Counted from the first letter of the stretch, positions 9,156 to 18,488 are shown. The stretch: DNA of 64,000 bases from Sulfolobaceae archaeon (GCA_026627305.1 JAPNVD010000003.1:62001-126000); one strand, 5' to 3'. The notes: a model not told the origin generated them from the sequence alone. Numbers and translations: made by a program.

Positions 9156-10907
9156 ATGCCACGTGATGTTTTATCCTATGATGTTCTCGTTATTGGTTCT
9201 GGTCTCGCTGGGCTTAGAGCTGCTCTTCAAGCTGAGATTGCGAGTAATGGGAAAGCAAGGGTTGCTGTAATTTCTAAGTTACAGGTGATGAGGTCTCACT
9301 CTGTCGCTGCAGAAGGAGGTACTTCAGCTGTATTAAGGCCTGAGGAGGGAGATAGTATTGAACTTTATATGTGGGATACGATAAAAGGAGGAGATTTCCT
9401 ATCAGATCAAGATGCTGTAGAGAGATATTGTAGGCTAATGACTAGTGAAGTTCTGTTTTTAGACCATTTAGGTCTTCCGTGGGAAAGAAGACCTGATGGA
9501 AGAATAGACCAAAGACCGTTTGGTGGTCAAAGCTTTCCTAGGGCATGTTATGCTGGAGACAAGATAGGTTTCTTCGAGATGCACACACTTTATGATAACT
9601 TGCTGAGATTCGATAACGTTGATTTCTTCGAAGAACACTTCGTCACATCCCTTCTTATAAGAGATAAGACATTTTACGGCGTTACAGCTATAGATATGAA
9701 GACTGGTGATTTAAGAGTATTTTTAGGCAAGGCAGGGATCATTGCTACAGGAGGAGCTGGGCAAATATATAAGTTTACCACTAACGCTAGAACATTAACA
9801 GGAGATGGCTATGCTATAGCCTACAGAGCTGGTATTCCCTTAGAAGATATGGAGTTCGTTCAATTCCATCCTACTGGATTAGTGCCTAGTGGTGTATTAA
9901 TTACAGAAGCGGCTAGAGGAGAAGGAGCAATATTACTCAATAATAAGGGAGAAAGGTTCATGGCTAGATATGCACCAAACATGATGGAGCTAGCACCTAG
10001 AGATATAGTAAGCAGAGCAATGATGACTGAGATTCTAGAGGGTAGAGGATTTAAAGATGAGGAAAGCGGAATGGAGTACATTCTTGAGGATATGAGACAT
10101 ATAGGAAGAGACAGGATCTTAAGGAAATTAAATAACATTAGAGAATTAGCGTTAAGGTATAATAAGATCGATATAATAGAGCAACCTATTCCTGTAAGAC
10201 CTGCACAGCACTTCATGATGGGTGGAGTAAGGGCTGACATAGATGGTAAAGTGCTTTATGCTGATGGAACATGGGTTAAGGGGTTGTGGGGTGCAGGTGA
10301 GGCTGCTAATGTAGGAGTTCATGGTGCTAATAGGTTAGGTTCTAACGGTACTGGCGTCTGCTTGGTTTGGGGTAGGTTAACGGGAGAGCAGGCAGCTAAA
10401 TATGCCTTAGAGCATCAGAACGATTCTATTAGCGTTCCTGAAGATCAGGTAGAAAAAGAGGAGAAAAGGATTTATGATGGATTACTTCATGGTAGAGGTG
10501 GCGGAGAAAATCATTATAAGATAAGAGAAGAGCTTAGGGAAACGATGGATAAGTACGTAGGAATATTTAGGGATGAAAAGGGTTTAACTATAGCTTTGAA
10601 GAAGATTAAAGAGCTTAAGGAAAGGTTTAAGGAGATTTATATTGAGGACAAATCGCTGGCCTATAACACTGATTTAATAATGGCAATGGAAACACAGAAC
10701 ATGTTAGATGTGGCAGAGGTCATAGCTACGGGAGCGTTAGCTAGAAAGGAGTCAAGGGGAGCTCATTATAGAACTGACTATCCTAAAAGGGATGATCAAA
10801 ACTTTTTAAAACATACTCTCGCAGTTATGGGTCCTGATGGTTCTCCTCAGTTAGAATATGTTCCAGTTAAGATCGTGTATTGGTTACCTGTAGAAAGAAA
10901 GTATTAG
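9156..10907 (+). CDS. Succinate dehydrogenase/fumarate reductase flavoprotein subunit (complex 2)
   Basis: 583 aa, paralogous to the sdhA at 5078. It keeps the N-terminal VIGSGLAGLRA motif, the FAD-linking His in RSHSVAAEGG, FHPTGLVPSG, GEGAILLN, RPAQHFMMGG and [11 protein letters not shown] glycine-rich insertion (HGRGGGENH, about residue 448) differs from complex 1. It leads an operon with two haem-anchor-like genes and a second iron-sulfur subunit. The sequence cannot tell which direction (succinate oxidation or fumarate reduction) dominates. Confidence 0.93.
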   Translation: MPRDVLSYDVLVIGSGLAGLRAALQAEIASNGKARVAVISKLQVMRSHSVAAEGGTSAVLRPEEGDSIELYMWDTIKGGDFLSDQDAVERYCRLMTSEVLFLDHLGLPWERRPDGRIDQRPFGGQSFPRACYAGDKIGFFEMHTLYDNLLRFDNVDFFEEHFVTSLLIRDKTFYGVTAIDMKTGDLRVFLGKAGIIATGGAGQIYKFTTNARTLTGDGYAIAYRAGIPLEDMEFVQFHPTGLVPSGVLITEAARGEGAILLNNKGERFMARYAPNMMELAPRDIVSRAMMTEILEGRGFKDEESGMEYILEDMRHIGRDRILRKLNNIRELALRYNKIDIIEQPIPVRPAQHFMMGGVRADIDGKVLYADGTWVKGLWGAGEAANVGVHGANRLGSNGTGVCLVWGRLTGEQAAKYALEHQNDSISVPEDQVEKEEKRIYDGLLHGRGGGENHYKIREELRETMDKYVGIFRDEKGLTIALKKIKELKERFKEIYIEDKSLAYNTDLIMAMETQNMLDVAEVIATGALARKESRGAHYRTDYPKRDDQNFLKHTLAVMGPDGSPQLEYVPVKIVYWLPVERKY

Positions 10908-10910
10908 GGG

Positions 10911-11387
10911 GTGGTATGTTTGTCTTATCAGTCTCAAAATAAATCAGAAGAAGAGAAGAAAAAGAAATGGTATAATAATATTCCAGGTTTTAAGGCATGG
11001 CTGAGTCCAAAGTACAATTCAGAGAGATTAATGTTTACGATACAGAGGGTTACAGGATTCATCCTAGTACTTTACATATATGTCCATATTATAATAACCG
11101 GTTTAACGACTCTAGGTCAATCGACTTGGAACTATTTTCTATCACATTACGATTTACCGATATTTGAAGTGATAATCGCTATGATTGTGGGTATACATGG
11201 ACTTAACGGAATAAGGTTAATAATAACTGAGCTAGGTTACTCCATAGGAAAGCCAGCTGTACCTGAGTATCCTTATAAACCTAAGAGTTTAACAAAACAG
11301 AAAATGTTAATGTATGCTCTTATGATCGTTGCAGCTATATTCATTATAGTTGCAGCCTGGGATTATATAGTGTTTCTCGTGAGGTGA
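10911..11387 (+). CDS. Succinate dehydrogenase cytochrome b-type anchor, SdhC-like (complex 2)
   Basis: Up to 158 aa with three membrane spans: about 46-66, 82-106 and 130-156. The first carries the SdhC pattern RLMFTIQRVTGFILVLYIYVH with a candidate haem-ligand His, and the second carries GIHGLNGIRLIITELG. GTG 10911 opens the frame, but TTG 10920, preceded by GGGGGTGGT, is an equally good start. Unlike complex 1, this operon has an integral membrane anchor of classical type. Confidence 0.85.
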   Translation: MVCLSYQSQNKSEEEKKKKWYNNIPGFKAWLSPKYNSERLMFTIQRVTGFILVLYIYVHIIITGLTTLGQSTWNYFLSHYDLPIFEVIIAMIVGIHGLNGIRLIITELGYSIGKPAVPEYPYKPKSLTKQKMLMYALMIVAAIFIIVAAWDYIVFLVR

Positions 11388-11392
11388 CCTAG

Positions 11393-11731
11393 ATGGCTGG
11401 AGAATGGAAGTTCTGGTTTTTACAATTCGTGACTGGAGCTATATTAGTGGCATTGGTATTAACTCATCTCTCCTTATTCATAGGTAACGGTTATCATATA
11501 GATAATTCGTACAACGAAATACAGGCACACCTATCCTCTCCAGCATGGGCGGCATTTTATATAATCTTCTTAACCATAGTGCTCTATCATTCACATAATG
11601 GCTTACGCAATATACTCTCTGAATGGACTGGGGGTCATCACGATAAACTAGTAACAGCTATCGTTATAGTGCTAGGTGTGGTGTTCTGGATAATTGGAAT
11701 GCATACCATTCTTTATTTCCTAGTGAGGTGA
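11393..11731 (+). CDS. Succinate dehydrogenase anchor, SdhD-like (complex 2)
   Basis: 112 aa, almost entirely membrane-embedded, with three spans at about 7-29, 48-67 and 84-110. Histidines in THLSLFIGNGYH and in LYHSHNGLRNILSEW are candidates for haem or quinone contacts; the HNGLR element mirrors the partner subunit. It begins 5 nt after the upstream stop. Together the two small genes form the membrane domain expected for a quinone-reactive complex II. Confidence 0.82.
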   Translation: MAGEWKFWFLQFVTGAILVALVLTHLSLFIGNGYHIDNSYNEIQAHLSSPAWAAFYIIFLTIVLYHSHNGLRNILSEWTGGHHDKLVTAIVIVLGVVFWIIGMHTILYFLVR

Positions 11732-11735
11732 TAAC

Positions 11736-12575
11736 ATGGCTGAGAAGAGGGTAATAAAGTTTAGGATATGGAGATATGACCCCGACTCTAATGGTAAACC
11801 TACATATAAAGAGTATGATGTTCCTTTATCATCTAAAGTGACTACTGTACTTGAAGCCTTAGACTATATTAAGGCTAATTTAGACCACACTCTATCATTT
11901 AGAGCATCATGTAGAATGGCGATCTGTGGTTCTGATGGAATGATAATTAACGGCAAACCCATGTTAGCGTGCCAAGCACGTATAGATGATCTGACAAAAA
12001 ACACTAATGTTATAGAAATTAGACCAATGGAGAACTATAAGGTTATAAGAGATGTTGTTCCAGATCTGACTCCATTATTTGAAAAGCATAAGAAAGTTAA
12101 ACCTTATCTCATGTATAAGGATGAAAAAGAACAGTTCAATCCTACAGGAGAATTTATACAATCTAGAGAAGAGCTTGATTTATTTAACCAATTCACTTAC
12201 TGCATAAAGTGTGGATTATGCTATTCAGCATGCCCAGTAGTTGCTGCTGACGAGGAATTCCTAGGACCTCAAGCATTAGCTCAAGCCTTTAGATATTGTG
12301 TAGACTCGAGAGATCAAGGATTAGAAGAAAGACTAAAGATATTAGATGATAAACATGGAGTTTGGGGATGTCACTTCTCAGGTTCTTGTAGTGCCGTATG
12401 TCCTAAAGGAGTAGATCCAGCACAAGGAATTCAACTACTGAAGCAGCTGATAATTGCGTATAGGTTAGGTGTTAGGAAAGTAAAGCATGAGCCTGTTGTT
12501 AAACCATTAAATACTGAGTTTAAACCCAATCCTAAGATACCCTTAGCACCTCCTTTCACAGCTAAGAAGGCATAA
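11736..12575 (+). CDS. Succinate dehydrogenase iron-sulfur subunit (complex 2)
   Basis: 279 aa. The [2Fe-2S] site is SCRMAICGSDGMIINGK plus a later LAC, with Asp replacing the third Cys as in many SdhB proteins. CIKCGLCYSACPV is the [4Fe-4S] site. The last site, CHFSGSCSAVCPKGVDP, has three cysteines, so it fits a standard [3Fe-4S] centre. This differs from SdhB of complex 1, so the two complexes have different cofactor sets. Confidence 0.93.
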   Translation: MAEKRVIKFRIWRYDPDSNGKPTYKEYDVPLSSKVTTVLEALDYIKANLDHTLSFRASCRMAICGSDGMIINGKPMLACQARIDDLTKNTNVIEIRPMENYKVIRDVVPDLTPLFEKHKKVKPYLMYKDEKEQFNPTGEFIQSREELDLFNQFTYCIKCGLCYSACPVVAADEEFLGPQALAQAFRYCVDSRDQGLEERLKILDDKHGVWGCHFSGSCSAVCPKGVDPAQGIQLLKQLIIAYRLGVRKVKHEPVVKPLNTEFKPNPKIPLAPPFTAKKA

Positions 12576-12583
12576 ATGTAAAG

Positions 12584-12613
12584 AGAATATTTCTTTCTTC
12601 CTTCTTTTTTATC
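12584..12613 (+). terminator. Pyrimidine-rich terminator after the second sdh operon
   Basis: A T/C-rich run (TTTCTTTCTTCCTTCTTTTTT, split across 12590-12610) follows the stop codon within about 15 nt. Archaeal terminators are typically such T-rich tracts without a hairpin. Confidence 0.5.
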
Positions 12614-12635
12614 TACATATTTTATTAACAAAAGC

Positions 12636-12797
12636 AATGAAAGAGAATGCGTTATAGATGTTATAAGCGAAGTTAAAAGGCGGTATTATGTGTATAAATT
12701 GAAAACGGTAAACTGTAAGATAAATGAAACTTGCATTAGTCTTTTAATTAAGGTAGTTAAATCTTACGTTAAAAGTGGAGGTATGGAGAAATCCTAA
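12636..12797 (+). pseudogene. Third SSV-type int(N) fragment
   Basis: A 53-codon open frame without its original start codon reads ISEVKRRYYVYKLKTVN, then CKINETCISLLIKVVKSY and VKSGG, ending at TAA 12795. It aligns without gaps to the fragment at 15496 ([28 protein letters not shown]), which makes common origin clear. The first 10-12 codons are badly diverged. Orientation is the same as the 15.5-kb copy, toward tRNA-Arg(TCG). The rest of the 12576-12879 gap holds only the terminator, an att-like relic and the kinase promoter. Confidence 0.8.
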
Positions 12798-12800
12798 CAT

Positions 12801-12832
12801 AAGCCCATTAGAACTCGGGACTTCCATCTGCG
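12801..12832 (+). other. Possible decayed attachment site (tRNA 3'-half relic)
   Basis: TTAGAACTCGGGA (12809-12821) differs at 2 of 13 positions from the TTCGAACCCGGGA of the complement of tRNA-Arg(TCG), in the T-loop/T-stem part. It follows the third int(N) fragment in the order and orientation expected for int(N)-att. The match is short, so chance similarity is possible. Confidence 0.35.
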
Positions 12833-12842
12833 AAACAAAAAA

Positions 12843-12851
12843 GTTATAAAT
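12843..12851 (+). promoter_or_regulatory. TATA box of the membrane kinase gene
   Basis: TTATAAATA (about 12843-12851) lies about 33 bp before the TTG start at 12880, consistent with a leaderless or nearly leaderless transcript starting close to that codon. Confidence 0.45.
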
Positions 12852-12879
12852 ATTGTAAAGGAGTTTCTAATGAGGCTGA

Positions 12880-15306
12880 TTGTCCAGCGGAGCTAATGAA
12901 ACAATTGACAGAATATCAAAGGGCTTTAAGGTCGCTGGCTTTATTCTTACCTTGTTTTTCTTTCTGTCTTCCCTATACTTGTTATTGTATCATCATTTGT
13001 CTAAAGTTAGTTTACAAACTCAAAATAATGCTCCGTTTCAAAGTCCGATATACTATGCCCTTTTAATTGAGCTTATTTTTATATTTGCCTCTATAACATT
13101 CGCCGCCTTTATTTCAGGCACGTTCAAGGTCTTCGGAACAGCCCTCCTAGTTTCTGTAGGCTTAGGGCTCCTAATTGCTGTACCGTACGGATTTAATAGC
13201 TCATTACAAACCGATGTTGCCTTTTTCTTCTTTATTGGTTGTGTGTGGTTGGCATATCATTCATCAAAAGACTGGAGTTTCAAAGATCCGATTTTCAAAC
13301 CTAATATACTAATTATCAACATGGTAGTATCATTCTTGATTCTTAATCTCTTGATGGGGTTTTCTTTATCGCTATTGAATAGCGTCCCCTTTATTCCCTT
13401 CCTTCCACTATCAGGCAGACCTGCAGATAAAATAGCCTTAATATCTGAGTTATCCTTACTGTTAGGGGCAACGTTAGCTTCACTGAAGCCGGGATATAGG
13501 ACGTGGAAACCATTAATCGACGTATTTCTACCCTCGGTTGTAGTCTCCCTGGCAGCTGCAATATCGTTCGTGGAGTTCTGGGGAAGAATTAACTACCTCC
13601 TTTTCCTCCTTATCGCTGTAGGGCTCCTGAACTTACTCTCTATAGTAAGGAGAGAACTAGGACTTGTACCAGCCTCAATGGCGCTAGCCATCTCCGGGTT
13701 TATTGCGTATGAAGGTATCAAGTCTATACTAGCGTCAAGTCCAATGGCGTTTTATCTCTTTTCCCCGTTACCTTTAGCCTACCTTTTTATCGTGGGAATA
13801 AACCCGCCAAAAGCTTTTGATCCCTACGAACTACTAAGGAACGCGCAAACTGCCCTATTTAGCGGTGACATTGAAAGAGCCATAGTAGAGGGTAACACTG
13901 CGACTGCGTATGGTTACATAAACGTATTTAGGAAATATGGCATTCCAGAGGCCTACATCTTGATAAACTCTCTCCTTAATGGGTACTACAATACTGTATT
14001 ATGGATGATGGATAACCTTATAATTGATTATAGACAATTGGATGCTGATGATCTTAGAAGGGTTTCTGACTTCATAATGAACAATAACGTGTTGCCATCA
14101 TCTGCTGGCGAATTGTTGGAAGCATTGGCAGCTAAAGACAAAAATTATGCTGAGATGTTTGCACGTTACATACTCTCTACAGGAGTTAATGACATAAGGG
14201 CGCAAAAGGCTAGGCAAGTATTAGCAAGACTTCACGGAAAACGTCAGAGGAAAAGTCGTCTTCAGCAGCAAATCAAAGCTCCGCCTTTAGACCAGTGGAA
14301 TCCCGAACTATGGGTAGGGAGGGAGCTCTATGGTTACAAGGTCACTAAGGTTTTAGGGATTGGGGGCACGTCTTATGTACTTGAGGGAACAAGGGGTAAC
14401 GAGAGATATGCTATCAAGGTAGCTAAGCTTTCTTCAGCTCAGAAAGACTTAACTAGGGCAAGCCTTAACACCTTTGTTGACCTCTCAAAGGAGTACTCTA
14501 AGTTACAGGACCTCTCTGAAAATAGCGATGCAATTGTTAGGATTTACGGTGCCTTTATAGATGTTAACACCATAAAGAGCATAGAGAGCGGGGAGACTTA
14601 TTATTACTTAAGCTCGCCTCCCGCAATAGTGATGGAGCTGATGGAAGGGGGAACACTAAACGATCTTATAAAGAGGAGTGAGATATTATTCTCTCAATAT
14701 TGGCCTGAGGCAGTAAAGCTAATATTCCTGAGGATTGCCTATGCGCTCGAATTTATACACAACCCCAAGCTTTCGGGAATTTCAGTCGGCTATGTCCATC
14801 TTGACGTAAAGCCTCAGAATATCTTCTTCAAGATTCCTCCTGGAAATCTAGGGGAGGAGGTCCTAGAGAACTTAAAGCAAGGTAAGACGACCGTAAAGCT
14901 CGGGGATCTGGGTTCTGCGAGGAGGATTGGAGAGAAGTTCTTTGAGTATACACCTCAGTATTGCTCAATAGATCAAGTAGAGGCAATGATAACTGGGAAG
15001 GGAGCTCAACCATCAATGGACGTCTATGCTTTCGGGTCTTCCTTATACACTGCGCTAACTGGAACTATTTATAACACCCTTGAGGTGATTAAGCTAATGG
15101 ACAATGCTGTGGACAGGCTAATTACTGGATCTGGTGATGCACTAGAGTTGATTAATAAGGCTAAGGCAATCTACGTAAACGAATACGGAAAGAACCTAGG
15201 TAATGTGCCAGAGGGGTTTAGGCAAGTGATATTGGCTACAACGCACCCTGATCCTGCAAAGAGGCCTAGCATGAGAGAAGTAATAGAGATGTTAAAGAAA
15301 ATATGA
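12880..15306 (+). CDS. Polytopic membrane Ser/Thr protein kinase
   Basis: 808 aa. About ten hydrophobic spans occupy residues 15-307, then a cytosolic helical linker (about 315-470), then a eukaryotic-type kinase domain from about 483 to the end. Kinase motifs are GIGGTSYVLEG (P-loop), YAIKVAK (Lys), HLDVKPQNIFF (catalytic loop, HLD in place of HRD), GDLGSAR (DLG in place of DFG) and SMDVYAFGSSLY. The start is TTG. Two sampled 60-nt stretches have 43-45% G+C, against 33% in a sampled polB1 stretch. It lies between two int(N) fragments and may be cargo of an integrated element. Substrates are unknown. Confidence 0.9.
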   Translation: MSSGANETIDRISKGFKVAGFILTLFFFLSSLYLLLYHHLSKVSLQTQNNAPFQSPIYYALLIELIFIFASITFAAFISGTFKVFGTALLVSVGLGLLIAVPYGFNSSLQTDVAFFFFIGCVWLAYHSSKDWSFKDPIFKPNILIINMVVSFLILNLLMGFSLSLLNSVPFIPFLPLSGRPADKIALISELSLLLGATLASLKPGYRTWKPLIDVFLPSVVVSLAAAISFVEFWGRINYLLFLLIAVGLLNLLSIVRRELGLVPASMALAISGFIAYEGIKSILASSPMAFYLFSPLPLAYLFIVGINPPKAFDPYELLRNAQTALFSGDIERAIVEGNTATAYGYINVFRKYGIPEAYILINSLLNGYYNTVLWMMDNLIIDYRQLDADDLRRVSDFIMNNNVLPSSAGELLEALAAKDKNYAEMFARYILSTGVNDIRAQKARQVLARLHGKRQRKSRLQQQIKAPPLDQWNPELWVGRELYGYKVTKVLGIGGTSYVLEGTRGNERYAIKVAKLSSAQKDLTRASLNTFVDLSKEYSKLQDLSENSDAIVRIYGAFIDVNTIKSIESGETYYYLSSPPAIVMELMEGGTLNDLIKRSEILFSQYWPEAVKLIFLRIAYALEFIHNPKLSGISVGYVHLDVKPQNIFFKIPPGNLGEEVLENLKQGKTTVKLGDLGSARRIGEKFFEYTPQYCSIDQVEAMITGKGAQPSMDVYAFGSSLYTALTGTIYNTLEVIKLMDNAVDRLITGSGDALELINKAKAIYVNEYGKNLGNVPEGFRQVILATTHPDPAKRPSMREVIEMLKKI

Positions 15307-15386
15307 GATTTTAGCTAGAACATTTATACTTGTAGGCTATAGGTTTTTAGTTTATTGTGTGTTAGAAGATCAGGAATAGTTTAAAG

Positions 15387-15470
15387 ACGAGAATTTTTTA
15401 TCGCTACCTTGCTACTCTACATAAAATCTCGTAACTTTTTGTGTGTTGCCTGTGCTTATAAACGAGAATT
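15387..15470. repeat. Inverted and direct repeats upstream of int(N)
   Basis: ACGAGAATTTTTTAT (15387-15401) and ATAAAATCTCGT (15421-15432) form an imperfect inverted repeat, and ACGAGAATT recurs directly at 15462-15470, just before the integrase fragment. The rest of 15307-15495 shows no gene. These could be operator-like sites of the former element controlling int. Confidence 0.35.
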
Positions 15471-15495
15471 GGCAACCATAATACATGACGTAAAC

Positions 15496-15693
15496 ATGAC
15501 GAGAAAGAAGAGGCGTTATAAATATGGCGATTATATTATACGCGAGATTAAAGGTAGGTATTACGTCTATAAATTGGAAACGGCAAACGGTGACGTAAAG
15601 GAGCGTTATGTTGGTCCCTTAGATAAGGTCGTTGAGTTTTACATCAATTATGGGGGTGTGGGGGTTTTTCCAAACTTTCAAACTCCCCCACAG
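15496..15693 (+). pseudogene. SSV-type integrase N-terminal fragment, int(N), at tRNA-Arg(TCG)
   Basis: From ATG 15496 the frame reads [54 protein letters not shown], strongly matching the SSV integrase N-terminus. It then runs through GGGGGTGTGGGGG and into the tRNA in the wrong frame: the SSV-like sequence ADPPGFEPG is encoded across the tRNA end one frame over. So this is an int(N) fragment with a probable 1-nt shift, not a gene of its own, although the open frame continues to 15780. It is the best preserved of the three copies. Confidence 0.88.
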
Positions 15694-15768
15694 CGGACCC
15701 GCCGGGATTCGAACCCGGGACCACTGGCTCCGAAGGCCAGCGCTCTGTCCTGGCTGAGCTACGGGTCC
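15694..15768 (-). tRNA. tRNA-Arg (TCG anticodon)
   Basis: On the minus strand: acceptor GGACCCG/CGGGTCC, D stem GCTC/GAGC, anticodon stem CTGGC/GCCAG with loop CTTCGGA (anticodon TCG), T stem CCGGG/CCCGG with loop TTCGAAT, discriminator G. No intron. The acceptor and most of the D arm are identical to tRNA-Arg(TCT) at 4433. Its 3' half doubles as the attachment site of an SSV-type element. The 5' flank overlaps the polB1 promoter region. Confidence 0.95.
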
Positions 15769-15775
15769 ATTTGTA

Positions 15776-15810
15776 TTTAAGTTTATATCGTATTTCTGGC
15801 ATATAAATAA
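15776..15810. promoter_or_regulatory. Divergent promoter region of tRNA-Arg(TCG) and polB1
   Basis: Two TATA-like boxes lie in the 53-bp gap: GTTTATATCG (15781-15790, about 37 bp before the polB1 ATG) and ATATAAATAA (15801-15810). Read on the minus strand, AT-rich boxes here can also serve the tRNA starting at 15768. Which box serves which gene is not certain. Confidence 0.4.
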
Positions 15811-15821
15811 AATTGTAGCTT

Positions 15822-18488
15822 ATGGCTAAACAACAGACTCTTACACTCCTAGACTTTGTAACAAAAAAGAATAATAGCGAGAAGAAAGAACAACATAAAG
15901 TTAATGAAGAACCTGAAAGTCAACAAGAAACGCAAAATGAGCCCGAACCTATTCATCAAAGGAAGGAATGGTTAGAAGAGGCGCCCGAGGGTAGGGTATA
16001 TTATCTTCTCTCCGTAGATTATGACGGTAAGAAAGGTAAGGCATTCATGAAACTTTATGATCCTGAAGCCAAAAAGATGTACATATTGTATGATTCCACT
16101 AATCATAAACCATATTTCTTAGTTGACCTTGAACCAGATAAGGTTAGTAGAATTCCTAAAATCGTCAGAGATCCATCCTTTGACGGGCTAGAGACTGTAC
16201 AGAAGATAGATCCTTATAGCGGAAATAAGATTAAGTTGACTAAAATTGTCGTGAAAGATCCTTTAGCTGTAAGGAGGATGAGAAATGCTGTGCCCAAAGC
16301 TTATGAGGCTCACATAAAGTACTTTAATAATTACATTTATGATTTGGGTCTTATTCCAGGGATGCCATATAGGCTTGAAAAGGGTAAGCTTATTCCAGTA
16401 CAACCTAAGATAAATGAGAGTGAACTTGAGGAAGTTAAGAAAGCGTTCAGCGATTCTGATGAGTTAACAAAGACTATGGCGTTAGAGTGGTTTCCCTTCT
16501 TAGAGGCAGAAGCTCCGTCAGTAAAGAGGGTAGCCTTTGATATTGAAGTATTTACACCTTCAAGAGGAAGAGTTCCAGATCCTGAAAAGGCTGAGTATCC
16601 TATCATAAGCATATCATTAGCTGGATCTGATGGTTTGAAGATGGTTTTAGTGTTAAAGAGAAGTGATGTAGAGCAAGGAAATTCTTTCTCTAGCAATAAT
16701 AACTTGAATGGTGTAAAAGTCGAAGAATTTAGGACTGAATATGAGTTGTTAAAAAGGTTTTTAGAGATCTTATTGAACTACCCGATTATATTGACATTTA
16801 ATGGTGATGACTTTGATGTTCCTTACATATACTATAGGGCTTTAAGATTAGGTTTTGCACCAGAAGAACTTCCCTTCGATATTAAGTATAGGGAAACTAA
16901 ATACTTAGCAGGTATACATGTAGATCTGTATAAGTTCTTCTTCAATAAAGCAGTAAGGAATTACGCATTTGAGGGCAAATATAGTGAATATAACTTGGAT
17001 TCAGTGGCTCAAGCACTTCTTGGCGTTTCAAAGATAAAGATCGATAACATTGTCACTTTCTTGAATTTAGAAAAGTTAGCTGAATATAACTACAGGGATT
17101 CTGAACTGACTTTGAATTTAACTATGTTTGATAACGAGTTAACCTGGAAGCTCATTATACTCTTCGCTAGAATGTCTAGGATGGGAATTGAAGAATTAAC
17201 GAGGACTGAGATATCTACATGGATTAAAAACCTGTATTATTGGGAACATAGAAGAAGGGGTTGGTTGATTCCTTTAAAAGAGGAAATACTCGCTAGAGCT
17301 GCAGAGACAAAATCTTCAGCTATAATTAAAGGAAAAGGATATAAAGGCGCAGTAGTTATCGATCCACCAGCAGGTATCTTCTTTAATATAATAGTTCTGG
17401 ATTTCGCTTCACTGTATCCTTCTATAATTAGGAATTGGAACTTGAGTTACGAGACTGTAGATTATGAGGGTTGTACTAAGAAGGAAATGATAAAGGACGA
17501 AAGCGGTGAGGTATTACATTTTGTATGTAGAGATAAACCAGGCATAACTGCGGTAATAACAGGGTTATTAAGGGATTTCAGGGTAAAAATTTACAAGAAG
17601 AAGGCTAAAAAATCTGATATTCCTCCAGAACAGAAGGCATATTACGATGTCGTTCAAAGGGCTATGAAAGTCTTTATCAATGCAACTTATGGAGTTTTTG
17701 GAGCTGAGAACTTCCCACTATACGCCCCAGCTATGGCTGAGAGTGTTACAGCATTAGGCAGATATGTAATTACAAGTACCGTCAAGAAAGCTAGGGAGTT
17801 GGGACTTACAGTATTGTATGGAGATACAGATTCGATGTTCCTCTATAATCCGCCTAAAGAAAAGTTAGAAGAAGTGATAAATTGGGTTAAACAGACGTTT
17901 AGGCTGGACCTAGAAGTGGATAAGGTATATAAACTAGTTGCATTCTCAGGGCTGAAAAAGAACTACATGGGTGTATATCCTGATGGAAAGGTGGAAATTA
18001 AAGGTATGTTAGCTAAGAAGAGGAATACTCCTGAATTCATAAAGAAGGAGTTTGAAGAAGTAAAGGGGTTAGTAATTTCTATGAATAGCCCTGATGATGT
18101 AGTTAAAATTAAGGAAAAGCTAACTTATAAGATAAAAGATATTTATAATAAATTGAAAAATAAAGGTTACTATTTAGATGAACTAGCATTCAAGATAATG
18201 TTATCTAAGCCATTAGAAGAATACAAGAAAACGACTCCGCAACACGTTAAAGCCGCCTTACAATTACAGGCGTATGGAATACATGTATTACCTAGAGATG
18301 TTATTATGTATGTAAAGGTTAAAACTAAAGATGGCGTTAAGCCTGTTCAACTGGCAAAGTTAAATGAAATAGATACAGAGAAATATATAGAGACAGTTAG
18401 GACAACCTTTGAGCAACTATTAAAAGCATTTGGAGTCTCATGGGACGAAATTTCATCTGTTATATCAATAAATAGCTTCTTTAAATAA
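15822..18488 (+). CDS. polB1: Replicative family-B DNA polymerase PolB1 (Dpo1)
   Basis: 888 aa, close in length and sequence to Sulfolobus PolB1. The exonuclease Exo I motif FDIEVFTP is near residue 240, Exo II-region TFNGDDFD near 330, polymerase motif [10 protein letters not shown] near 527, and motif C YGDTDS near 666. The N-terminal domain should include the template-uracil pocket of archaeal B polymerases. QTLTLLDF at residues 4-11 resembles a PCNA-interacting peptide, and the C-terminus SINSFFK another. It is convergent with an acidic-tailed small protein 22 nt away. Confidence 0.95.
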   Translation: MAKQQTLTLLDFVTKKNNSEKKEQHKVNEEPESQQETQNEPEPIHQRKEWLEEAPEGRVYYLLSVDYDGKKGKAFMKLYDPEAKKMYILYDSTNHKPYFLVDLEPDKVSRIPKIVRDPSFDGLETVQKIDPYSGNKIKLTKIVVKDPLAVRRMRNAVPKAYEAHIKYFNNYIYDLGLIPGMPYRLEKGKLIPVQPKINESELEEVKKAFSDSDELTKTMALEWFPFLEAEAPSVKRVAFDIEVFTPSRGRVPDPEKAEYPIISISLAGSDGLKMVLVLKRSDVEQGNSFSSNNNLNGVKVEEFRTEYELLKRFLEILLNYPIILTFNGDDFDVPYIYYRALRLGFAPEELPFDIKYRETKYLAGIHVDLYKFFFNKAVRNYAFEGKYSEYNLDSVAQALLGVSKIKIDNIVTFLNLEKLAEYNYRDSELTLNLTMFDNELTWKLIILFARMSRMGIEELTRTEISTWIKNLYYWEHRRRGWLIPLKEEILARAAETKSSAIIKGKGYKGAVVIDPPAGIFFNIIVLDFASLYPSIIRNWNLSYETVDYEGCTKKEMIKDESGEVLHFVCRDKPGITAVITGLLRDFRVKIYKKKAKKSDIPPEQKAYYDVVQRAMKVFINATYGVFGAENFPLYAPAMAESVTALGRYVITSTVKKARELGLTVLYGDTDSMFLYNPPKEKLEEVINWVKQTFRLDLEVDKVYKLVAFSGLKKNYMGVYPDGKVEIKGMLAKKRNTPEFIKKEFEEVKGLVISMNSPDDVVKIKEKLTYKIKDIYNKLKNKGYYLDELAFKIMLSKPLEEYKKTTPQHVKAALQLQAYGIHVLPRDVIMYVKVKTKDGVKPVQLAKLNEIDTEKYIETVRTTFEQLLKAFGVSWDEISSVISINSFFK

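Noticed and set aside
9860-10240. 126-aa minus-strand frame inside the second sdhA
   Set aside because: It is antisense to conserved flavoprotein motifs and has no promoter or Shine-Dalgarno of its own.
12832-12879. int(C) fragment overlapping the kinase promoter
   Set aside because: The similarity is limited to a few residues (NIVKEFLMRL) and overlaps a good TATA box; too weak to annotate.
15409-15780. A 123-aa open frame read as one gene
   Set aside because: Only its middle (from 15496) matches an integrase N-terminus; the first part is leader DNA and the last part is the complement of a tRNA in a non-viral frame. It is better described as int(N) plus tRNA.
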